A stretch of DNA of 64,000 nucleotides from Tannerellaceae bacterium. Its GTDB lineage: Bacteria; Bacteroidota; Bacteroidia; Bacteroidales; Tannerellaceae. A program made the position numbers and the translations under genes. The DNA lies in assembly GCA_031288615.1 (NCBI GenBank), contig JAITRC010000009.1, forward strand, positions 1-64,000, given 5' to 3'. The notes beneath the pieces are model-generated. The model did not search any database. It was not told the DNA's origin and saw only the letters and a list, made by a program, of their open reading frames with translations. This document shows positions 15,713-25,691 of this stretch, piece after piece (positions within the stretch are counted from its first letter, which is position 1; each line of letters starts with the position of its first letter).

Positions 15713-17839
15713 TTAAAAGCGGACATGAAGGGCAAGTGTGGCGGCACGGTAAGGGGGATAGCCAAAGATATTTGTTTCGGGGTCAAAACCACCGCCGGCG
15801 GTAAAGACGTATGGGTTTTGTACAGAGGCTTGTATTTTAAGGGCGCCGATGGAGAGAGGCCTAATGAGTTTGGCAGGGAAGGAGTATCCGATAGCGGCAC
15901 TATGTATACGGATAAAGGCGTCGGATTTGAAACTATATACAACCGTATGCAAGCCGTCTGTTCCTCCAAAGGCGTCGTAAACAAGGTGATTGCGTGAGCT
16001 ATTGGAGCCGGTGAGGGAGAGGGAGGCTTCGAAGCCCCGAAAAATTGCGGAGTTATGAAAGGCAAAGAGGGCACCGGAGAAGATAGAGGTATGGAGGGTG
16101 GAAGTCCAGCGGACATTGGGGAGGTCTATATTGACGGTTCGCAGGGAGAAGTCGTATCCCCTATCGTCAAGTTCGTCGTCATAGACACGGCGGTAGGTAT
16201 CAAAAATCAGTGCAAGGCGGTCTTCGAAGAAAGCGAGGTCTATCCCTTCATTCTCGCCACACCCCCCAAAACCGGCACGGAGTTTTAAGGTAGAGAGATA
16301 GGGGTTTCCCCGCAAGAAAGGTTCGTCGGCAATTGACCAAGCTAAAGAAAGTCCCGGCATTAGCTCGGCGTTGTTACCAGAGAAAAGGGAGTTAGCGTCG
16401 GCACGCAGGGTTAGCGCAGCATGGTAGCGTCTATCGTATTCATAACGGAAGTTGCCATAGAGGGCCTGGCCATTACCATATACAAAAGACATTGCCTCGA
16501 AACCGGCAAGGAAGTCAATACGGTGATGCCCTTTGGTATGTGTATAAGTCAACCTATTCTTCCATCTCCAGTAGGATTGCCCATAATCAGGTTTACCATT
16601 AAAATAATTTCTATCGTCTTGAAACCCGTATTCACTCCGCAAGGAAAGACCTTTGAAGGGAGTAAGCTCGGCATAGAGTATCCCTGCGATGTATTCTTTA
16701 TCGTAGTTTTGTCCTTGAGTAAGCGCGTTCCAAACGGGATGATCCCCTCCCCAACTTCCATCAAAGTTATATACCGGTATATCCGGCGGCGCAGTGAGGA
16801 GTGTGGCAAAGAGACTTTCGTTGACACTCGTCTTTTCTACCTGTGCAAAAGACAGGGAAGCACCGGCAGCAAGCCATTTAGTTACATTGGCATCCACCCG
16901 TACACGTGCATGGAAACGAGAGAAATTCGAACCAATCACTGTTCCTTTTTGCTCCATCCATCCGGAAGAGGCTGCCAACTTTAAGCGTTCCGTACCTCCT
17001 TGAAGACTGACCTGGTGCGTCTGCATCAACCCTTGACGGAATATTTCTTTCTGCCAATCCGTCCCTTCACCCAACAAGGAAGGGTCCAAAAACGCGGCCG
17101 GTACCTGCTGCCAATGCTCCCGAGCATAGGTTGCATATTCACGCAAGTTCATGTGAGGCATGATGCGTCCTGTTTCTTGCAACGATACACCTCCATCGTA
17201 GGTAATCGTTGTAACTCCTGCTTTCCCGCCACGCGTAGTGATGAGGATAACCCCTTCTTCCCCCTCCGTCCCGTAGAGGGCTATGTCTGTAGCTTCCTTG
17301 AGCACTTCTATATTTACAATATCCGACGATGCCAAGGCTTCAATATCGTCACTGCTCCAAGGTATCCCATCTACTACATACAGCGGGTCTCCCTGCGCAC
17401 CGGCTACACTCACCGTCCCGATTGACCCAGGCGCCCAAGAGTTACGGAACACTTGTACCCCCGCCACCTTCGCCTGCAACATCTCATCCAAAGTGACTGT
17501 TACCGGTTCCCAAAGACGTTCCTCCTGTGTCATTTCCTCCGTACGAAGGCGTATGCGGTAGAGGGTTTGCCCGACTTTAAGAGGTACCGTTTGCCGGATG
17601 TACCCAGCCGATGAAACTAACACATTACTTCCAGGAGGCACCGTTAATAGAAACTCGCCCAAACGGTCTGTCGTTGTTTCGTTAGTGGTTCCTTCCTGTA
17701 CAACGGTTGCCCCTACTACCGGCTGTCCGTCGGCAACCGATGTCACAACACCCCGCACTGTCATCCCCAGCTGTTGCTGGGCGACACCATTCCAGGCTAC
17801 ACACAAGCATAAACACCCTATCCACGTCTTCCCGCGCAT
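15713..17839 (-). CDS. SusC/RagA-family TonB-dependent outer-membrane protein, shortened
   Basis: A 708-residue protein, well below the usual 1,000 or so. After a signal peptide it has a carboxypeptidase-like domain (VRGVVTSVADGQPVVGATVV), then a plug domain with the SusC signatures DPLYVVDGIPW and NIEVLKEATDIALYG, and a beta-barrel ending in the aromatic terminus TLALHVRF expected of an outer-membrane barrel. The plug start is condensed (VTLDEMLQAKVAGVQV) and the C-terminal barrel has fewer and shorter segments than typical SusC. No SusD follows; an IPT/TIG lipoprotein does. Likely role: TonB-powered uptake of an unknown ligand. Its -7 box abuts that of frr. Confidence 0.85.
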   Translation of the reverse strand: MRGKTWIGCLCLCVAWNGVAQQQLGMTVRGVVTSVADGQPVVGATVVQEGTTNETTTDRLGEFLLTVPPGSNVLVSSAGYIRQTVPLKVGQTLYRIRLRTEEMTQEERLWEPVTVTLDEMLQAKVAGVQVFRNSWAPGSIGTVSVAGAQGDPLYVVDGIPWSSDDIEALASSDIVNIEVLKEATDIALYGTEGEEGVILITTRGGKAGVTTITYDGGVSLQETGRIMPHMNLREYATYAREHWQQVPAAFLDPSLLGEGTDWQKEIFRQGLMQTHQVSLQGGTERLKLAASSGWMEQKGTVIGSNFSRFHARVRVDANVTKWLAAGASLSFAQVEKTSVNESLFATLLTAPPDIPVYNFDGSWGGDHPVWNALTQGQNYDKEYIAGILYAELTPFKGLSLRSEYGFQDDRNYFNGKPDYGQSYWRWKNRLTYTHTKGHHRIDFLAGFEAMSFVYGNGQALYGNFRYEYDRRYHAALTLRADANSLFSGNNAELMPGLSLAWSIADEPFLRGNPYLSTLKLRAGFGGCGENEGIDLAFFEDRLALIFDTYRRVYDDELDDRGYDFSLRTVNIDLPNVRWTSTLHTSIFSGALFAFHNSAIFRGFEASLSLTGSNSSRNHLVYDAFGGTDGLHTVVYSFKSDAFIRIHSAAIGYSFPAKLIRPLSIGALKIQASVQNPYVFTAGGGFDPETNIFGYPPYRAATLALHVRF

Positions 17840-17881
17840 ACTCTATTATTTCCCCGCAAAATCCCTTTTACTTTACGGCGA

Positions 17882-17889
17882 CAAAGATA
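17882..17889 (-). promoter_or_regulatory. -7 box (TATCTTTG) of the SusC-like operon
   Basis: Exact TAnnTTTG on the minus strand, 42 bases before the ATG at 17839 and directly abutting the plus-strand box of frr. Confidence 0.55.
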
Positions 17890-17897
17890 TACCTTTG
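17890..17897 (+). promoter_or_regulatory. -7 box (TACCTTTG) of frr-rsgA
   Basis: Exact TAnnTTTG, 30 bases before the frr ATG, back to back with the opposite-strand box at 17882-17889. Confidence 0.6.
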
Positions 17898-17927
17898 CCG
17901 CGTAATTGGACGTAATAATCTACTCCT

Positions 17928-18488
17928 ATGATTGATATCAAGCAATACGTAAAAGAGGCGGAAGCTAAGATGGAACAAGCAGCAACTCACTTAGATGAAC
18001 TGCTGGGGCGTATCCGTGCGGGAAAGGCTAACCCTAAAATATTGGATGGGGTGAAAGTGTCTTATTACGGCAGTATTGTTCCTCTTACCAACGTGGCGTC
18101 CGTGAATACACCCGACGCCAAGACTATTCTTGTCACGCCCTGGGAAAAATCCCTCATCAAGGAAATAGAAAAGGCTATTCTCAATTCAGACGTAGGGATT
18201 ACCCCTGATAATAATGGGGAGGTGATCCGACTGAATATCCCGCCACTGACCGAAGAGCGCCGCCGTCAACTTGTCAAGCAAGCTAAACAAGAGGCCGAGT
18301 CGGCAAAAATTGGTGTTCGCAACATTCGTCGTGAAATGATTGACCTCATCAAGAAATCTGTCAAAGAGGGTGTTCCTGAAGACCTTGGGAAGGATACTGA
18401 AGCTGATGTACAGAAAATACACGACAAGTATATCAAACGTCTCGACGAACTCACTGCGGCCAAAGAAAAGGAAATCATGACCGTCTGA
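17928..18488 (+). CDS. frr: Ribosome recycling factor
   Basis: A 186-residue protein of normal length. Landmarks are [20 protein letters not shown] near the start, [39 protein letters not shown], and the helix-bundle end [20 protein letters not shown]. It splits post-termination ribosomes together with EF-G. The stop codon overlaps the rsgA ATG by one base (TGATG). In many bacteria pyrH precedes frr; here it is not adjacent, and frr begins its own transcript. Confidence 0.97.
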   Translation: MIDIKQYVKEAEAKMEQAATHLDELLGRIRAGKANPKILDGVKVSYYGSIVPLTNVASVNTPDAKTILVTPWEKSLIKEIEKAILNSDVGITPDNNGEVIRLNIPPLTEERRRQLVKQAKQEAESAKIGVRNIRREMIDLIKKSVKEGVPEDLGKDTEADVQKIHDKYIKRLDELTAAKEKEIMTV

Positions 18489-19429
18489 TGGAGCTGCAAG
18501 GCCTCGTCACTCGAAACACGGGTTCCCGATACGACGTACGTACCTGCGAAGGGAAAGTTTTTACGTGTACATTATCTAATGCCCACCGTCTCAAAAAGGT
18601 TAAGACGACTAATCCGGTGGCCATCGGTGATATTGTGACCTTGAGTTTTCTCAACGATGCTACCGCCCTTATTACAGCCATTGCCCCACGACGTAACTAC
18701 ATCATCCGCCGCTCCACCAATCTCTCGAAAGAAGCGCACATCCTTGCCGCCAATATTGATCGCGCCCTCCTGCTCGCTAATCTTAGCCATCCTCCTACAA
18801 CCACAATTTTTATTGATCGCTTTCTCGCCACCGCTACGGCTTACAATATCCCTGTCATCCTCGCCTTTAATAAGTCCGATCGTTATACCGCCAACGAGCG
18901 TACTGAATCCCTGCGTCTTATTGAACTATATGGAAGTATCGGGTATCCGTCACGGCTTATTTCCACATATAACGGCGAAGGGATTGAGGAACTAAGCGCC
19001 GATCTGGTCAAAGGGCTGACCCTTCTTTCCGGACATTCCGGTGTAGGTAAAACATCCCTTATCAACTACCTCGTTCCTGATGCCAAATTACCCGTCGGGG
19101 AACTTTCCGAACGTCATCACCGAGGTACCCACACCACCACAGCCTCACTTGTCATACCTTATCTTCAAGACGCTTATCTCATTGACTCTCCGGGTATCAA
19201 GGGCTTTGCCACCATTGATATAGGCCACCAAGAGGTCACTCATTACTTTCCCGATCTCTTTCACATCGCGCAAGAATGCCGTTTTGATAATTGTACACAC
19301 CGGCATGAGCCGGGATGCGCCGTGCTTGAGGCTCTTCATGACGGGCGGATTTATCCGTCACGTTACAAGTCCTACCTGAATATTTTTGAAGATGCATTAC
19401 ATCCCAGTCGCTACCGCCCTCCTTATTAA
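18488..19429 (+). CDS. rsgA: Ribosome small-subunit biogenesis GTPase RsgA
   Basis: A 313-residue circularly permuted GTPase. An N-terminal OB-fold (residues about 1-65) precedes the G4 motif AFNKSD, which here comes before the P-loop SGHSGVGKTSLIN and the DSPG switch (YLIDSPGIKGFA). A C-terminal zinc motif has the pattern C-x4-C-x-H-x5-C (CRFDNCTHRHEPGC). It acts in late 30S maturation. It is translationally coupled to frr by a one-base overlap. Confidence 0.96.
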   Translation: MELQGLVTRNTGSRYDVRTCEGKVFTCTLSNAHRLKKVKTTNPVAIGDIVTLSFLNDATALITAIAPRRNYIIRRSTNLSKEAHILAANIDRALLLANLSHPPTTTIFIDRFLATATAYNIPVILAFNKSDRYTANERTESLRLIELYGSIGYPSRLISTYNGEGIEELSADLVKGLTLLSGHSGVGKTSLINYLVPDAKLPVGELSERHHRGTHTTTASLVIPYLQDAYLIDSPGIKGFATIDIGHQEVTHYFPDLFHIAQECRFDNCTHRHEPGCAVLEALHDGRIYPSRYKSYLNIFEDALHPSRYRPPY

Positions 19430-19462
19430 ATGTAAGAAACTTCTTGTATTTGTATAAAATAG

Positions 19463-19470
19463 TACCTTTG
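19463..19470 (+). promoter_or_regulatory. -7 box (TACCTTTG) of mutA-mutB
   Basis: Exact TAnnTTTG 35 bases before the mutA ATG, with a TTG about 17 bases further upstream. Confidence 0.6.
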
Positions 19471-19505
19471 GCGGTCGTTTTTTAGGTGATACATGTTGCG
19501 ATATT

Positions 19506-21377
19506 ATGGTAGAAGAAGGACAAAAGGAAAAACTCTTTTCTGAATTTTCCCCCGTTTCTACAACGGAGTGGATGGAGAAAATAACGGCTGACCTCAAAGG
19601 GGCACCGTTTGAAAAGAAATTGGTTTGGCGAACTAACGAAGGGTTTAATGTCAATCCTTTCTATCGTCGTGAAGACATTGAAGGCTTGAAGACTACTACT
19701 TCATTACCGGATGAATTTCCATTCGTCAGGGGAACAAAAAAAGAGAACAATTGGAACGTTCGACAAGATATCGTTGTGGTTGACTTTAAAGCTGCAAATG
19801 CCAAAGCGCTGGATATATTGCAAAAGGGCGTTACTGCTTTAGGGTTCCTCATAGAGGGTGTAGAGGTGACAAAAGAAAACATTGCTACCCTGCTTAACGG
19901 TATCTATCTGGATTGTGTGGAGCTTAACTTCACTGTTTGCAACAGCAAGGTAGCCGGATTACTTCAGACCTTGACCAATCACTTCAAAGACGAGTCCGTT
20001 GACTTATCGAAATGTTATGGATCCGTAAACTATAACCCTTTTAAAAGTCCGTTAGTACGGGGGATGGCCGTCGACGATTGGGTAAAGGAAACCATTGAAG
20101 TATTAACCGCTTCGCAAGAGCTTCCAAATTACCGTGTCCTTTCCGTCAATGCACACCTTTTCAATGATGCAGGATCATATATCACCCAAGAGTTGGGTTA
20201 CGCGCTAGCTTGGGGTAATGAATTAATCGCCCACCTGTCCGACAAAGGGTTTCGACCCGATGAGGTTGCAGATAAAATCCGGTTTAGTTACGGGATAAGT
20301 TCCAACTATTTCATGGAGATTGCCAAGTTTCGGGCAGCACGTTGGCTGTGGGCGGAAATAACGGATGCCTACAAACCGGAAAGACAGTGCAGTAATAAAG
20401 CTTATGTCCACGCGCAAACGTCGGCATGGAACATGACATTATACGATGCACATGTCAACTTGCTCCGTTCTCAAACAGAAGCTATGTCGGCTGCTATCGC
20501 CGGAGTAGATAGTATCACCGTAATCCCCTTTGATTGTACTTACAAAACACCCGACGACTTCTCCGAACGGATAGCCCGTAATCAGCAGTTGCTCCTCCGC
20601 GAAGAGTGTCACTTCGATAAAGTAGTAGACCCTTCGGCCGGATCTTATTACATTGAAGTTTTGACACACTCCATTGCCGAACAGGCATGGAAACTTTTCT
20701 TGGACATTGAGGAGAAGGGTGGTTTTTATGCTACGCTGAAAACCGGCGAAGTGCAAACAGCTGTTAATTCTTCTGCCTCTGCACGTCGCAAGGCAATAGC
20801 TACCCGCCGAGAAACATTGCTCGGCACCAACCAGTTCCCCAACTTCACCGAGACGGCTGTTTCCAAGATTGAAGAGGAATGCGAGAAAGGTTACTCCCGC
20901 GATAACTGTCAATGTCCGGAAGGAGAATTTTTGCCGGCACTCAATTTTTTGCGTGGCTCCTCTGAATTTGAAGCTTTGCGTCTGGCGACAGAGCGAAGCG
21001 GTCGCACACCCAAGGCCTTTATGTTGACCATCGGTAATTTGGCGATGCGTTTGGCACGTTCGCAGTTTTCTTGCAATTTCTTTGCTTGTGCAGGTTACAA
21101 AGTGATTGACAATCTTGGTTTCACAACAGTCGAGGAGGGCATAGCGGCCGCTGTGAAGGCCAAAGCAGATATTGTAGTTATCTGTTCTTCCGACGACGAA
21201 TATGCCGAGTTGGCACCGGCGGCATTCAAGGTATTGAACGGTCGTGCCGCTTTCGTGGTGGCAGGCGCACCGGCTTGTTCCGAAGATCTTAAAGCACAAG
21301 GTATCACCGACTTTGTGAATATTAAAAGTAACGTATTGGAGACATTGAAAGAATTTAATAAGAGGTTGCATTTATGA
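19506..21377 (+). CDS. mutA: Methylmalonyl-CoA mutase small subunit
   Basis: A 623-residue homologue of the large subunit, of the small-subunit length. Recognisable segments are [55 protein letters not shown] and [18 protein letters not shown]. The C-terminal cobalamin-type domain lacks the DxHxxG motif, as expected of the non-catalytic subunit. With MutB it interconverts succinyl-CoA and methylmalonyl-CoA in propionate formation or use. It overlaps mutB by 4 bases. Confidence 0.96.
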   Translation: MVEEGQKEKLFSEFSPVSTTEWMEKITADLKGAPFEKKLVWRTNEGFNVNPFYRREDIEGLKTTTSLPDEFPFVRGTKKENNWNVRQDIVVVDFKAANAKALDILQKGVTALGFLIEGVEVTKENIATLLNGIYLDCVELNFTVCNSKVAGLLQTLTNHFKDESVDLSKCYGSVNYNPFKSPLVRGMAVDDWVKETIEVLTASQELPNYRVLSVNAHLFNDAGSYITQELGYALAWGNELIAHLSDKGFRPDEVADKIRFSYGISSNYFMEIAKFRAARWLWAEITDAYKPERQCSNKAYVHAQTSAWNMTLYDAHVNLLRSQTEAMSAAIAGVDSITVIPFDCTYKTPDDFSERIARNQQLLLREECHFDKVVDPSAGSYYIEVLTHSIAEQAWKLFLDIEEKGGFYATLKTGEVQTAVNSSASARRKAIATRRETLLGTNQFPNFTETAVSKIEEECEKGYSRDNCQCPEGEFLPALNFLRGSSEFEALRLATERSGRTPKAFMLTIGNLAMRLARSQFSCNFFACAGYKVIDNLGFTTVEEGIAAAVKAKADIVVICSSDDEYAELAPAAFKVLNGRAAFVVAGAPACSEDLKAQGITDFVNIKSNVLETLKEFNKRLHL

Positions 21378-23518
21378 GACCTGATTTCAAACATATAGAC
21401 ATACACACGGCTGGTTTTACTTCGTTGAACGAGGCGGAGTGGGAACAAGCAAATCGTATACAAGCGGAATGGAAAACGCCTGAACAGATTCCCGTTAAGT
21501 CGGTATATACCCGAAAAGACCTCGAAGGAATGGAACACCTTGACTACGCGTCGGGGTTACCTCCTTACTTGCGCGGTCCTTACTCCGGTATGTATGCCAT
21601 GCGCCCTTGGACCATCCGCCAATATGCAGGTTTCTCTACGGCCGAAGAGTCCAATGCTTTTTACCGTCGTAACCTCGCTTCAGGGCAGAAAGGTTTGTCC
21701 GTAGCTTTTGACCTCGCTACCCACAGAGGCTATGACGCCGACCACGATCGTGTTGTCGGAGACGTGGGGAAGGCCGGCGTTTCAATCTGTTCTTTGGAGA
21801 ACATGAAAGTGCTCTTCGATGGTATTCCCCTTAACAAAATGTCCGTCTCCATGACGATGAACGGGGCTGTCCTCCCCGTCCTTGCTTTTTACATCAATGC
21901 GGGGTTGGAACAAGGCGCCAAATTGGAGGAAATGTCCGGCACGATACAGAATGATATCCTCAAAGAATTCATGGTGCGGAACACCTATATCTATCCACCG
22001 GAATTTTCCATGAAAATTATTGCGGATATCTTCGAGTATACCTCTCAGAAGATGCCGAAATTTAACTCTATCTCCATTTCCGGATACCACATGCAGGAGG
22101 CGGGAGCGACAGCCGACATTGAAATGGCTTATACGCTTTGTGACGGTATGGAATATCTCCGCGCCGGAATCAATGCCGGAATAGATGTAGATGCCTTTGC
22201 CCCACGTCTTTCCTTTTTCTGGGCTATCGGGATGAACCATTTCATGGAGATAGCCAAAATGAGAGCGGCGCGAATGCTCTGGGCAAAAATTGTAAAGAGT
22301 TTTGGGGCGAAGAATCCGAAATCTCTTGCTCTGCGAACGCACAGTCAAACGTCGGGTTGGTCTCTCACCGAACAAGACCCTTTTAACAACGTCGGCCGTA
22401 CCTGTATTGAAGCAATGGCCGCCGCTCTGGGACATACACAGTCCCTTCACACCAACGCCTTGGATGAGGCAATCGCTCTCCCAACAGATTTTTCTGCGCG
22501 AATCGCCCGTAACACACAGATCTACATTCAGGAGGAAACGCAAGTCTGTCGGGAAATAGATCCATGGGCAGGCTCTTACTATGTAGAAACTCTGACCGAC
22601 GAATTGGTACACAAAGGTTGGACGTTGATTCAGGAAATTGAGGGAATGGGGGGAATGGCAAAAGCCATTGAAACAGGCCTTCCGAAAATGCGCATTGAGG
22701 AAGCAGCCGCACGTACACAAGCACGAATAGACTCCGGTGCGCAGATAATTATCGGGGTAAACAAGTACAGGCTGGAAAAGGAGGATGCCATTGATATCCT
22801 CGAAATAGACAATACTGTCGTACGTGAAGAACAGGTGCATCGTCTCCACGGATTACGTACACAGCGCGACGAGGCTGCTGTTCATCGTGCATTAGACGAT
22901 ATCACCGAGTGTGCAAGGAGTAAGAAAGGAAATCTTCTGGACTTAGCCGTCAAGGCCGCAGGCCTGAGAGCTACGCTCGGCGAGATTTCTGACGCTTGCG
23001 AAGCAGTTGCAGGACGTTATAAAGCAATCATTAGAACTATATCAGGCGTGTATTCATCAGAGACAGGAAAAGATGCGGATTTCCTTCGAGCCACTGAACT
23101 GGCCACCGAATTTGCCCGCCGTGAAGGACGGCAACCAAGAATAATGATAGCCAAGATGGGACAGGATGGTCACGATCGAGGCGCTAAGGTGGTGGCCACC
23201 GGCTACGCGGACTGTGGTTTCGATGTAGACATGGGACCACTGTTCCAGACACCGGCCGAAGCCGCAAGGCAGGCAGTGGAAAATGACGTCCACGCCTTAG
23301 GCGTCTCCTCGTTGGCGGCAGGTCACAAGACACTCATTCCGCAAGTTATCAAAGAGTTGGCGGCGCTTGGAAGAGAAGACATTATCGTCATAGCCGGCGG
23401 TGTTATTCCCGCACAAGATTATGATTTCCTCTACAAGGCAGGCGTTGCCGCCATTTTTGGGCCTGGCACCTCAGTAGCCAAAGCCGCCGTCCGCATGTTG
23501 GAGATATTAATGAAGTAG
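21374..23518 (+). CDS. mutB: Methylmalonyl-CoA mutase large (B12-binding) subunit
   Basis: A 714-residue protein of normal length. The TIM-barrel has [60 protein letters not shown] and [19 protein letters not shown]. The C-terminal cobalamin-binding domain has [20 protein letters not shown], containing the DxHxxG His that ligates cobalt. It is the catalytic subunit; adenosylcobalamin is required. Epimerase and carboxylase genes are not in the window. Confidence 0.98.
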   Translation: MRPDFKHIDIHTAGFTSLNEAEWEQANRIQAEWKTPEQIPVKSVYTRKDLEGMEHLDYASGLPPYLRGPYSGMYAMRPWTIRQYAGFSTAEESNAFYRRNLASGQKGLSVAFDLATHRGYDADHDRVVGDVGKAGVSICSLENMKVLFDGIPLNKMSVSMTMNGAVLPVLAFYINAGLEQGAKLEEMSGTIQNDILKEFMVRNTYIYPPEFSMKIIADIFEYTSQKMPKFNSISISGYHMQEAGATADIEMAYTLCDGMEYLRAGINAGIDVDAFAPRLSFFWAIGMNHFMEIAKMRAARMLWAKIVKSFGAKNPKSLALRTHSQTSGWSLTEQDPFNNVGRTCIEAMAAALGHTQSLHTNALDEAIALPTDFSARIARNTQIYIQEETQVCREIDPWAGSYYVETLTDELVHKGWTLIQEIEGMGGMAKAIETGLPKMRIEEAAARTQARIDSGAQIIIGVNKYRLEKEDAIDILEIDNTVVREEQVHRLHGLRTQRDEAAVHRALDDITECARSKKGNLLDLAVKAAGLRATLGEISDACEAVAGRYKAIIRTISGVYSSETGKDADFLRATELATEFARREGRQPRIMIAKMGQDGHDRGAKVVATGYADCGFDVDMGPLFQTPAEAARQAVENDVHALGVSSLAAGHKTLIPQVIKELAALGREDIIVIAGGVIPAQDYDFLYKAGVAAIFGPGTSVAKAAVRMLEILMK

Positions 23519-23545
23519 CCGGTCGCCTCTCTAATCTCTCTCCGA

Positions 23546-23800
23546 CTATTTCTTGTAACGATTCCCGTAACGGTTCATGAACTTATCCACACGTCCGGCA
23601 GAGTCCACAAGTTTAGACTTCCCTGTGTAGAACGGATGCGACGTGCTTGAAATTTCAACCTTCACCAAGGGATAGGAAGTACCGTCTATTTCGATGGTCT
23701 CCCTCGTCTGAATGGTGGAACGGCTGATAAATACATCCTCATTGGACATATCTTTGAAAGCTACAGGGCGATAGTTTTCAGGATGAATACCTTTCTTCAT
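23546..23800 (-). CDS. rpmE2: 50S ribosomal protein L31 type B (zinc-free)
   Basis: An 84-residue protein beginning [20 protein letters not shown] and ending [14 protein letters not shown]. It has no cysteines, so it is the zinc-independent (C-minus, type B) paralogue often induced when zinc is scarce. ATG 23800 matches the family start; an in-frame GTG three codons earlier is less likely. It is convergent with mutB and divergent from fba, with a TATTTTTG -7 box at 23858-23865. Confidence 0.95.
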   Translation of the reverse strand: MKKGIHPENYRPVAFKDMSNEDVFISRSTIQTRETIEIDGTSYPLVKVEISSTSHPFYTGKSKLVDSAGRVDKFMNRYGNRYKK

Positions 23801-23857
23801 AATGCTCACTCTCTATATGTTAATTCTTCTCTGCGTTACCTTCAACAAAGACGGCAC

Positions 23858-23865
23858 AAAAATAA
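23858..23865 (-). promoter_or_regulatory. -7 box (TATTTTTG) of rpmE2
   Basis: Exact TAnnTTTG on the minus strand, 58 bases before the rpmE2 ATG. Confidence 0.5.
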
Positions 23866-23867
23866 TC

Positions 23868-23895
23868 TTTTTCCGAACACATGTCCGAAAAAAGA
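23868..23895. promoter_or_regulatory. Imperfect palindrome between rpmE2 and fba promoters
   Basis: A quasi-palindrome built on TTTTTCCGAACA and TGTCCGAAAAAA arms lies between the divergent -7 boxes of rpmE2 and fba. It could be an operator (for example a zinc- or sugar-responsive one) or simply overlapping -33 regions; the sequence does not decide. Confidence 0.35.
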
Positions 23896-23896
23896 A

Positions 23897-23904
23897 TACC
23901 TTTG
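23897..23904 (+). promoter_or_regulatory. -7 box (TACCTTTG) of fba-mnmD
   Basis: Exact TAnnTTTG, 39 bases before the fba ATG. Confidence 0.6.
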
Positions 23905-23943
23905 GGTGTTCTTAAATGGAGTAAGGTCTAAATCTAAAAAGCA

Positions 23944-24939
23944 ATGGTAAGTTACAAGGAATTGGGTTTGGTGAATACCAAAGAGATGTTCAAGAAGGCG
24001 ATGGCAGGTAAATATGCAGTGCCGGCTTTCAATTTCAACAACCTCGAGCAAATGCAGGCAATCATTCAGGCGGTTGCCGAAACAAATTCTCCCGTTATTC
24101 TGCAGGTGTCCAGTGGAGCACGTAAGTACGCCAATCAGACACTTCTTCGCTATCTCGCCGAAGGAGCAGTAGCTTATGCGAAGGAGCTGGGTTGCCAGCA
24201 TCCACAGATCGTTCTTCACCTTGACCATGGTGATACATTTGAATTATGTAAAAGTTGTGTAGACATGGGTTTCTCATCTGTGATGATTGACGGGTCGCAT
24301 CTCTCTTACGAAGAAAATGTAGCCTTGACAAAGAAAGTGGTGGAGTATGCGCACAAGTTTGACGTAACTGTCGAAGGGGAGCTTGGTGTCCTCGCCGGTG
24401 TCGAAGATGAGGTCAGCTCCGAGCATCACACTTATACGGAGCCTGACGATGTAGTTGATTTTGTCACAAAGACAGGTTGTGATTCCCTTGCCATATCTAT
24501 CGGTACTTCGCATGGTGCCAATAAGTTTACACCTGCACAGTGTACTCGTGACGCAAAAGGCCAGCTCGTTCCTCCTCCCCTCCGTTTTGATATTCTTGAA
24601 GAAGTCGAACATCGTATACCCGGTTTCCCCATCGTACTGCACGGGGCATCCTCTGTTCCACAGGAAGAGGTAGCAACCATCAACAAATACGGTGGTGCTT
24701 TGAAGGATGCTATCGGTATCCCCGAAGAGCAACTTCGTAAAGCTGCCGCTTCAGCAGTATGTAAGATCAACATTGACTCCGACAGCCGCTTGGCCATGAC
24801 GGCCGCCATCCGCGAAGTCTTCGTACAGAAGCCTGCTGAGTTTGACCCTCGTAAATACCTCGGCCCTGCACGGGACAATGCTAAGAAACTCTACAAGCAC
24901 AAAATAGAAAGCGTGCTTGGTTCAGCCGGAAAAATTTAA
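23944..24939 (+). CDS. fba: Class II fructose-bisphosphate aldolase
   Basis: A 331-residue zinc enzyme. Metal and active-site segments are VLHLDHGDTFELCKSCVDMG, MIDGSHLSYEENVALTKKVV, VEGELGVLAGVEDEV, SIGTSHGANKF and VLHGASSVP. It cleaves fructose-1,6-bisphosphate in glycolysis and runs backwards in gluconeogenesis. The 3' end overlaps the mnmD reading frame by 23 bases. Confidence 0.97.
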   Translation: MVSYKELGLVNTKEMFKKAMAGKYAVPAFNFNNLEQMQAIIQAVAETNSPVILQVSSGARKYANQTLLRYLAEGAVAYAKELGCQHPQIVLHLDHGDTFELCKSCVDMGFSSVMIDGSHLSYEENVALTKKVVEYAHKFDVTVEGELGVLAGVEDEVSSEHHTYTEPDDVVDFVTKTGCDSLAISIGTSHGANKFTPAQCTRDAKGQLVPPPLRFDILEEVEHRIPGFPIVLHGASSVPQEEVATINKYGGALKDAIGIPEEQLRKAAASAVCKINIDSDSRLAMTAAIREVFVQKPAEFDPRKYLGPARDNAKKLYKHKIESVLGSAGKI

Positions 24940-25612
24940 AACACCCCTCCCTGTACAGACTGAGGATGGGAGTCTGACGCTTTTTGCTCCGGAAATAGGG
25001 GAACATTATCATTCCCTGCATGGGGCAGTTCAAGAATCGGAGCACATTTTCATCCGTTCAGGTTTTCGAATGTGGGAAGCCTCCGTCTCACGGATACTCG
25101 AAATAGGGTTAGGCACAGGATTAAACGCTTTCCTTACTCTTCGAGATTGCGAGTGGCGGGGGCTTCGCACGTATTATTATGCTGTCGAACGGTATCCGTT
25201 GGGTTCTTCTTTTGCCCTTTCACTCAACTATGCCACGCAAGTTTGGGCAGAAGGCGCTCCTCTTTTCGAGGCATTGCATACCGCGCCATGGGGGCAGCCT
25301 GTGGAAATTACGCCTCGTTTCACCTTGCATAAGATCATGGCTGATGCCACCTCTTGCGCTTTTCCGCCTTGTGATGTAATCTACTTTGACGCGTTTTCAC
25401 CTGAACGGCAACCGGAGTTATGGGAACCGGATATTTTTCGTCGGTTGGCTGAGGTAGCTTCCAAAGGAGCGATCCTCGTTACCTATTGTGCCAAAGGTGA
25501 AGTACGGCGAAGGATACAAGCCGCCGGCTTTGACGTCCGACGTCTGCCCGGCCCTCCGGGTAAACGACATATCCTATTTGCAAAATATGCCAACGCGACC
25601 ATTACTTTGTAG
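24917..25612 (+). CDS. mnmD: tRNA 5-methylaminomethyl-2-thiouridine methyltransferase (MnmD)
   Basis: About 231 residues, the stand-alone methyltransferase half of MnmC. Motifs are HSLHGAVQESEHIFIRSGF, the SAM-binding LEIGLGTGLNAFLT, DVIYFDAFSPERQPELWEPD and the end RRLPGPPGKRHILFA. It should finish the mnm5s2U34 wobble modification of tRNA using SAM. No ATG fits the family's N-terminus; TTG 24917, inside the end of fba, is the best start, implying translational coupling. The FAD oxidase half is not fused here. Confidence 0.88.
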   Translation: MVQPEKFKTPLPVQTEDGSLTLFAPEIGEHYHSLHGAVQESEHIFIRSGFRMWEASVSRILEIGLGTGLNAFLTLRDCEWRGLRTYYYAVERYPLGSSFALSLNYATQVWAEGAPLFEALHTAPWGQPVEITPRFTLHKIMADATSCAFPPCDVIYFDAFSPERQPELWEPDIFRRLAEVASKGAILVTYCAKGEVRRRIQAAGFDVRRLPGPPGKRHILFAKYANATITL

Positions 25613-25631
25613 GAGACCTCGAAAACTCGAC

Positions 25632-25653
25632 GTAATATAATGAATTATATTAC
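25632..25653. promoter_or_regulatory. Perfect AT-rich inverted repeat upstream of the HEXXH lipoprotein
   Basis: Two 10-base arms (GTAATATAAT and ATTATATTAC) separated by GA, 39 bases before the ATG at 25692 and next to a TACTTTTA sequence that is near a -7 box. It fits an operator for a dimeric regulator better than a terminator, because the stem is almost all A-T pairs. Confidence 0.5.
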
Positions 25654-25691
25654 TTTTACCCAACGCGAAATTATAACCTAATAAGTCCTTA

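Noticed and set aside
23868..23895. The palindrome between rpmE2 and fba as a terminator.
   Set aside because: It lies between divergent genes where no transcript ends.
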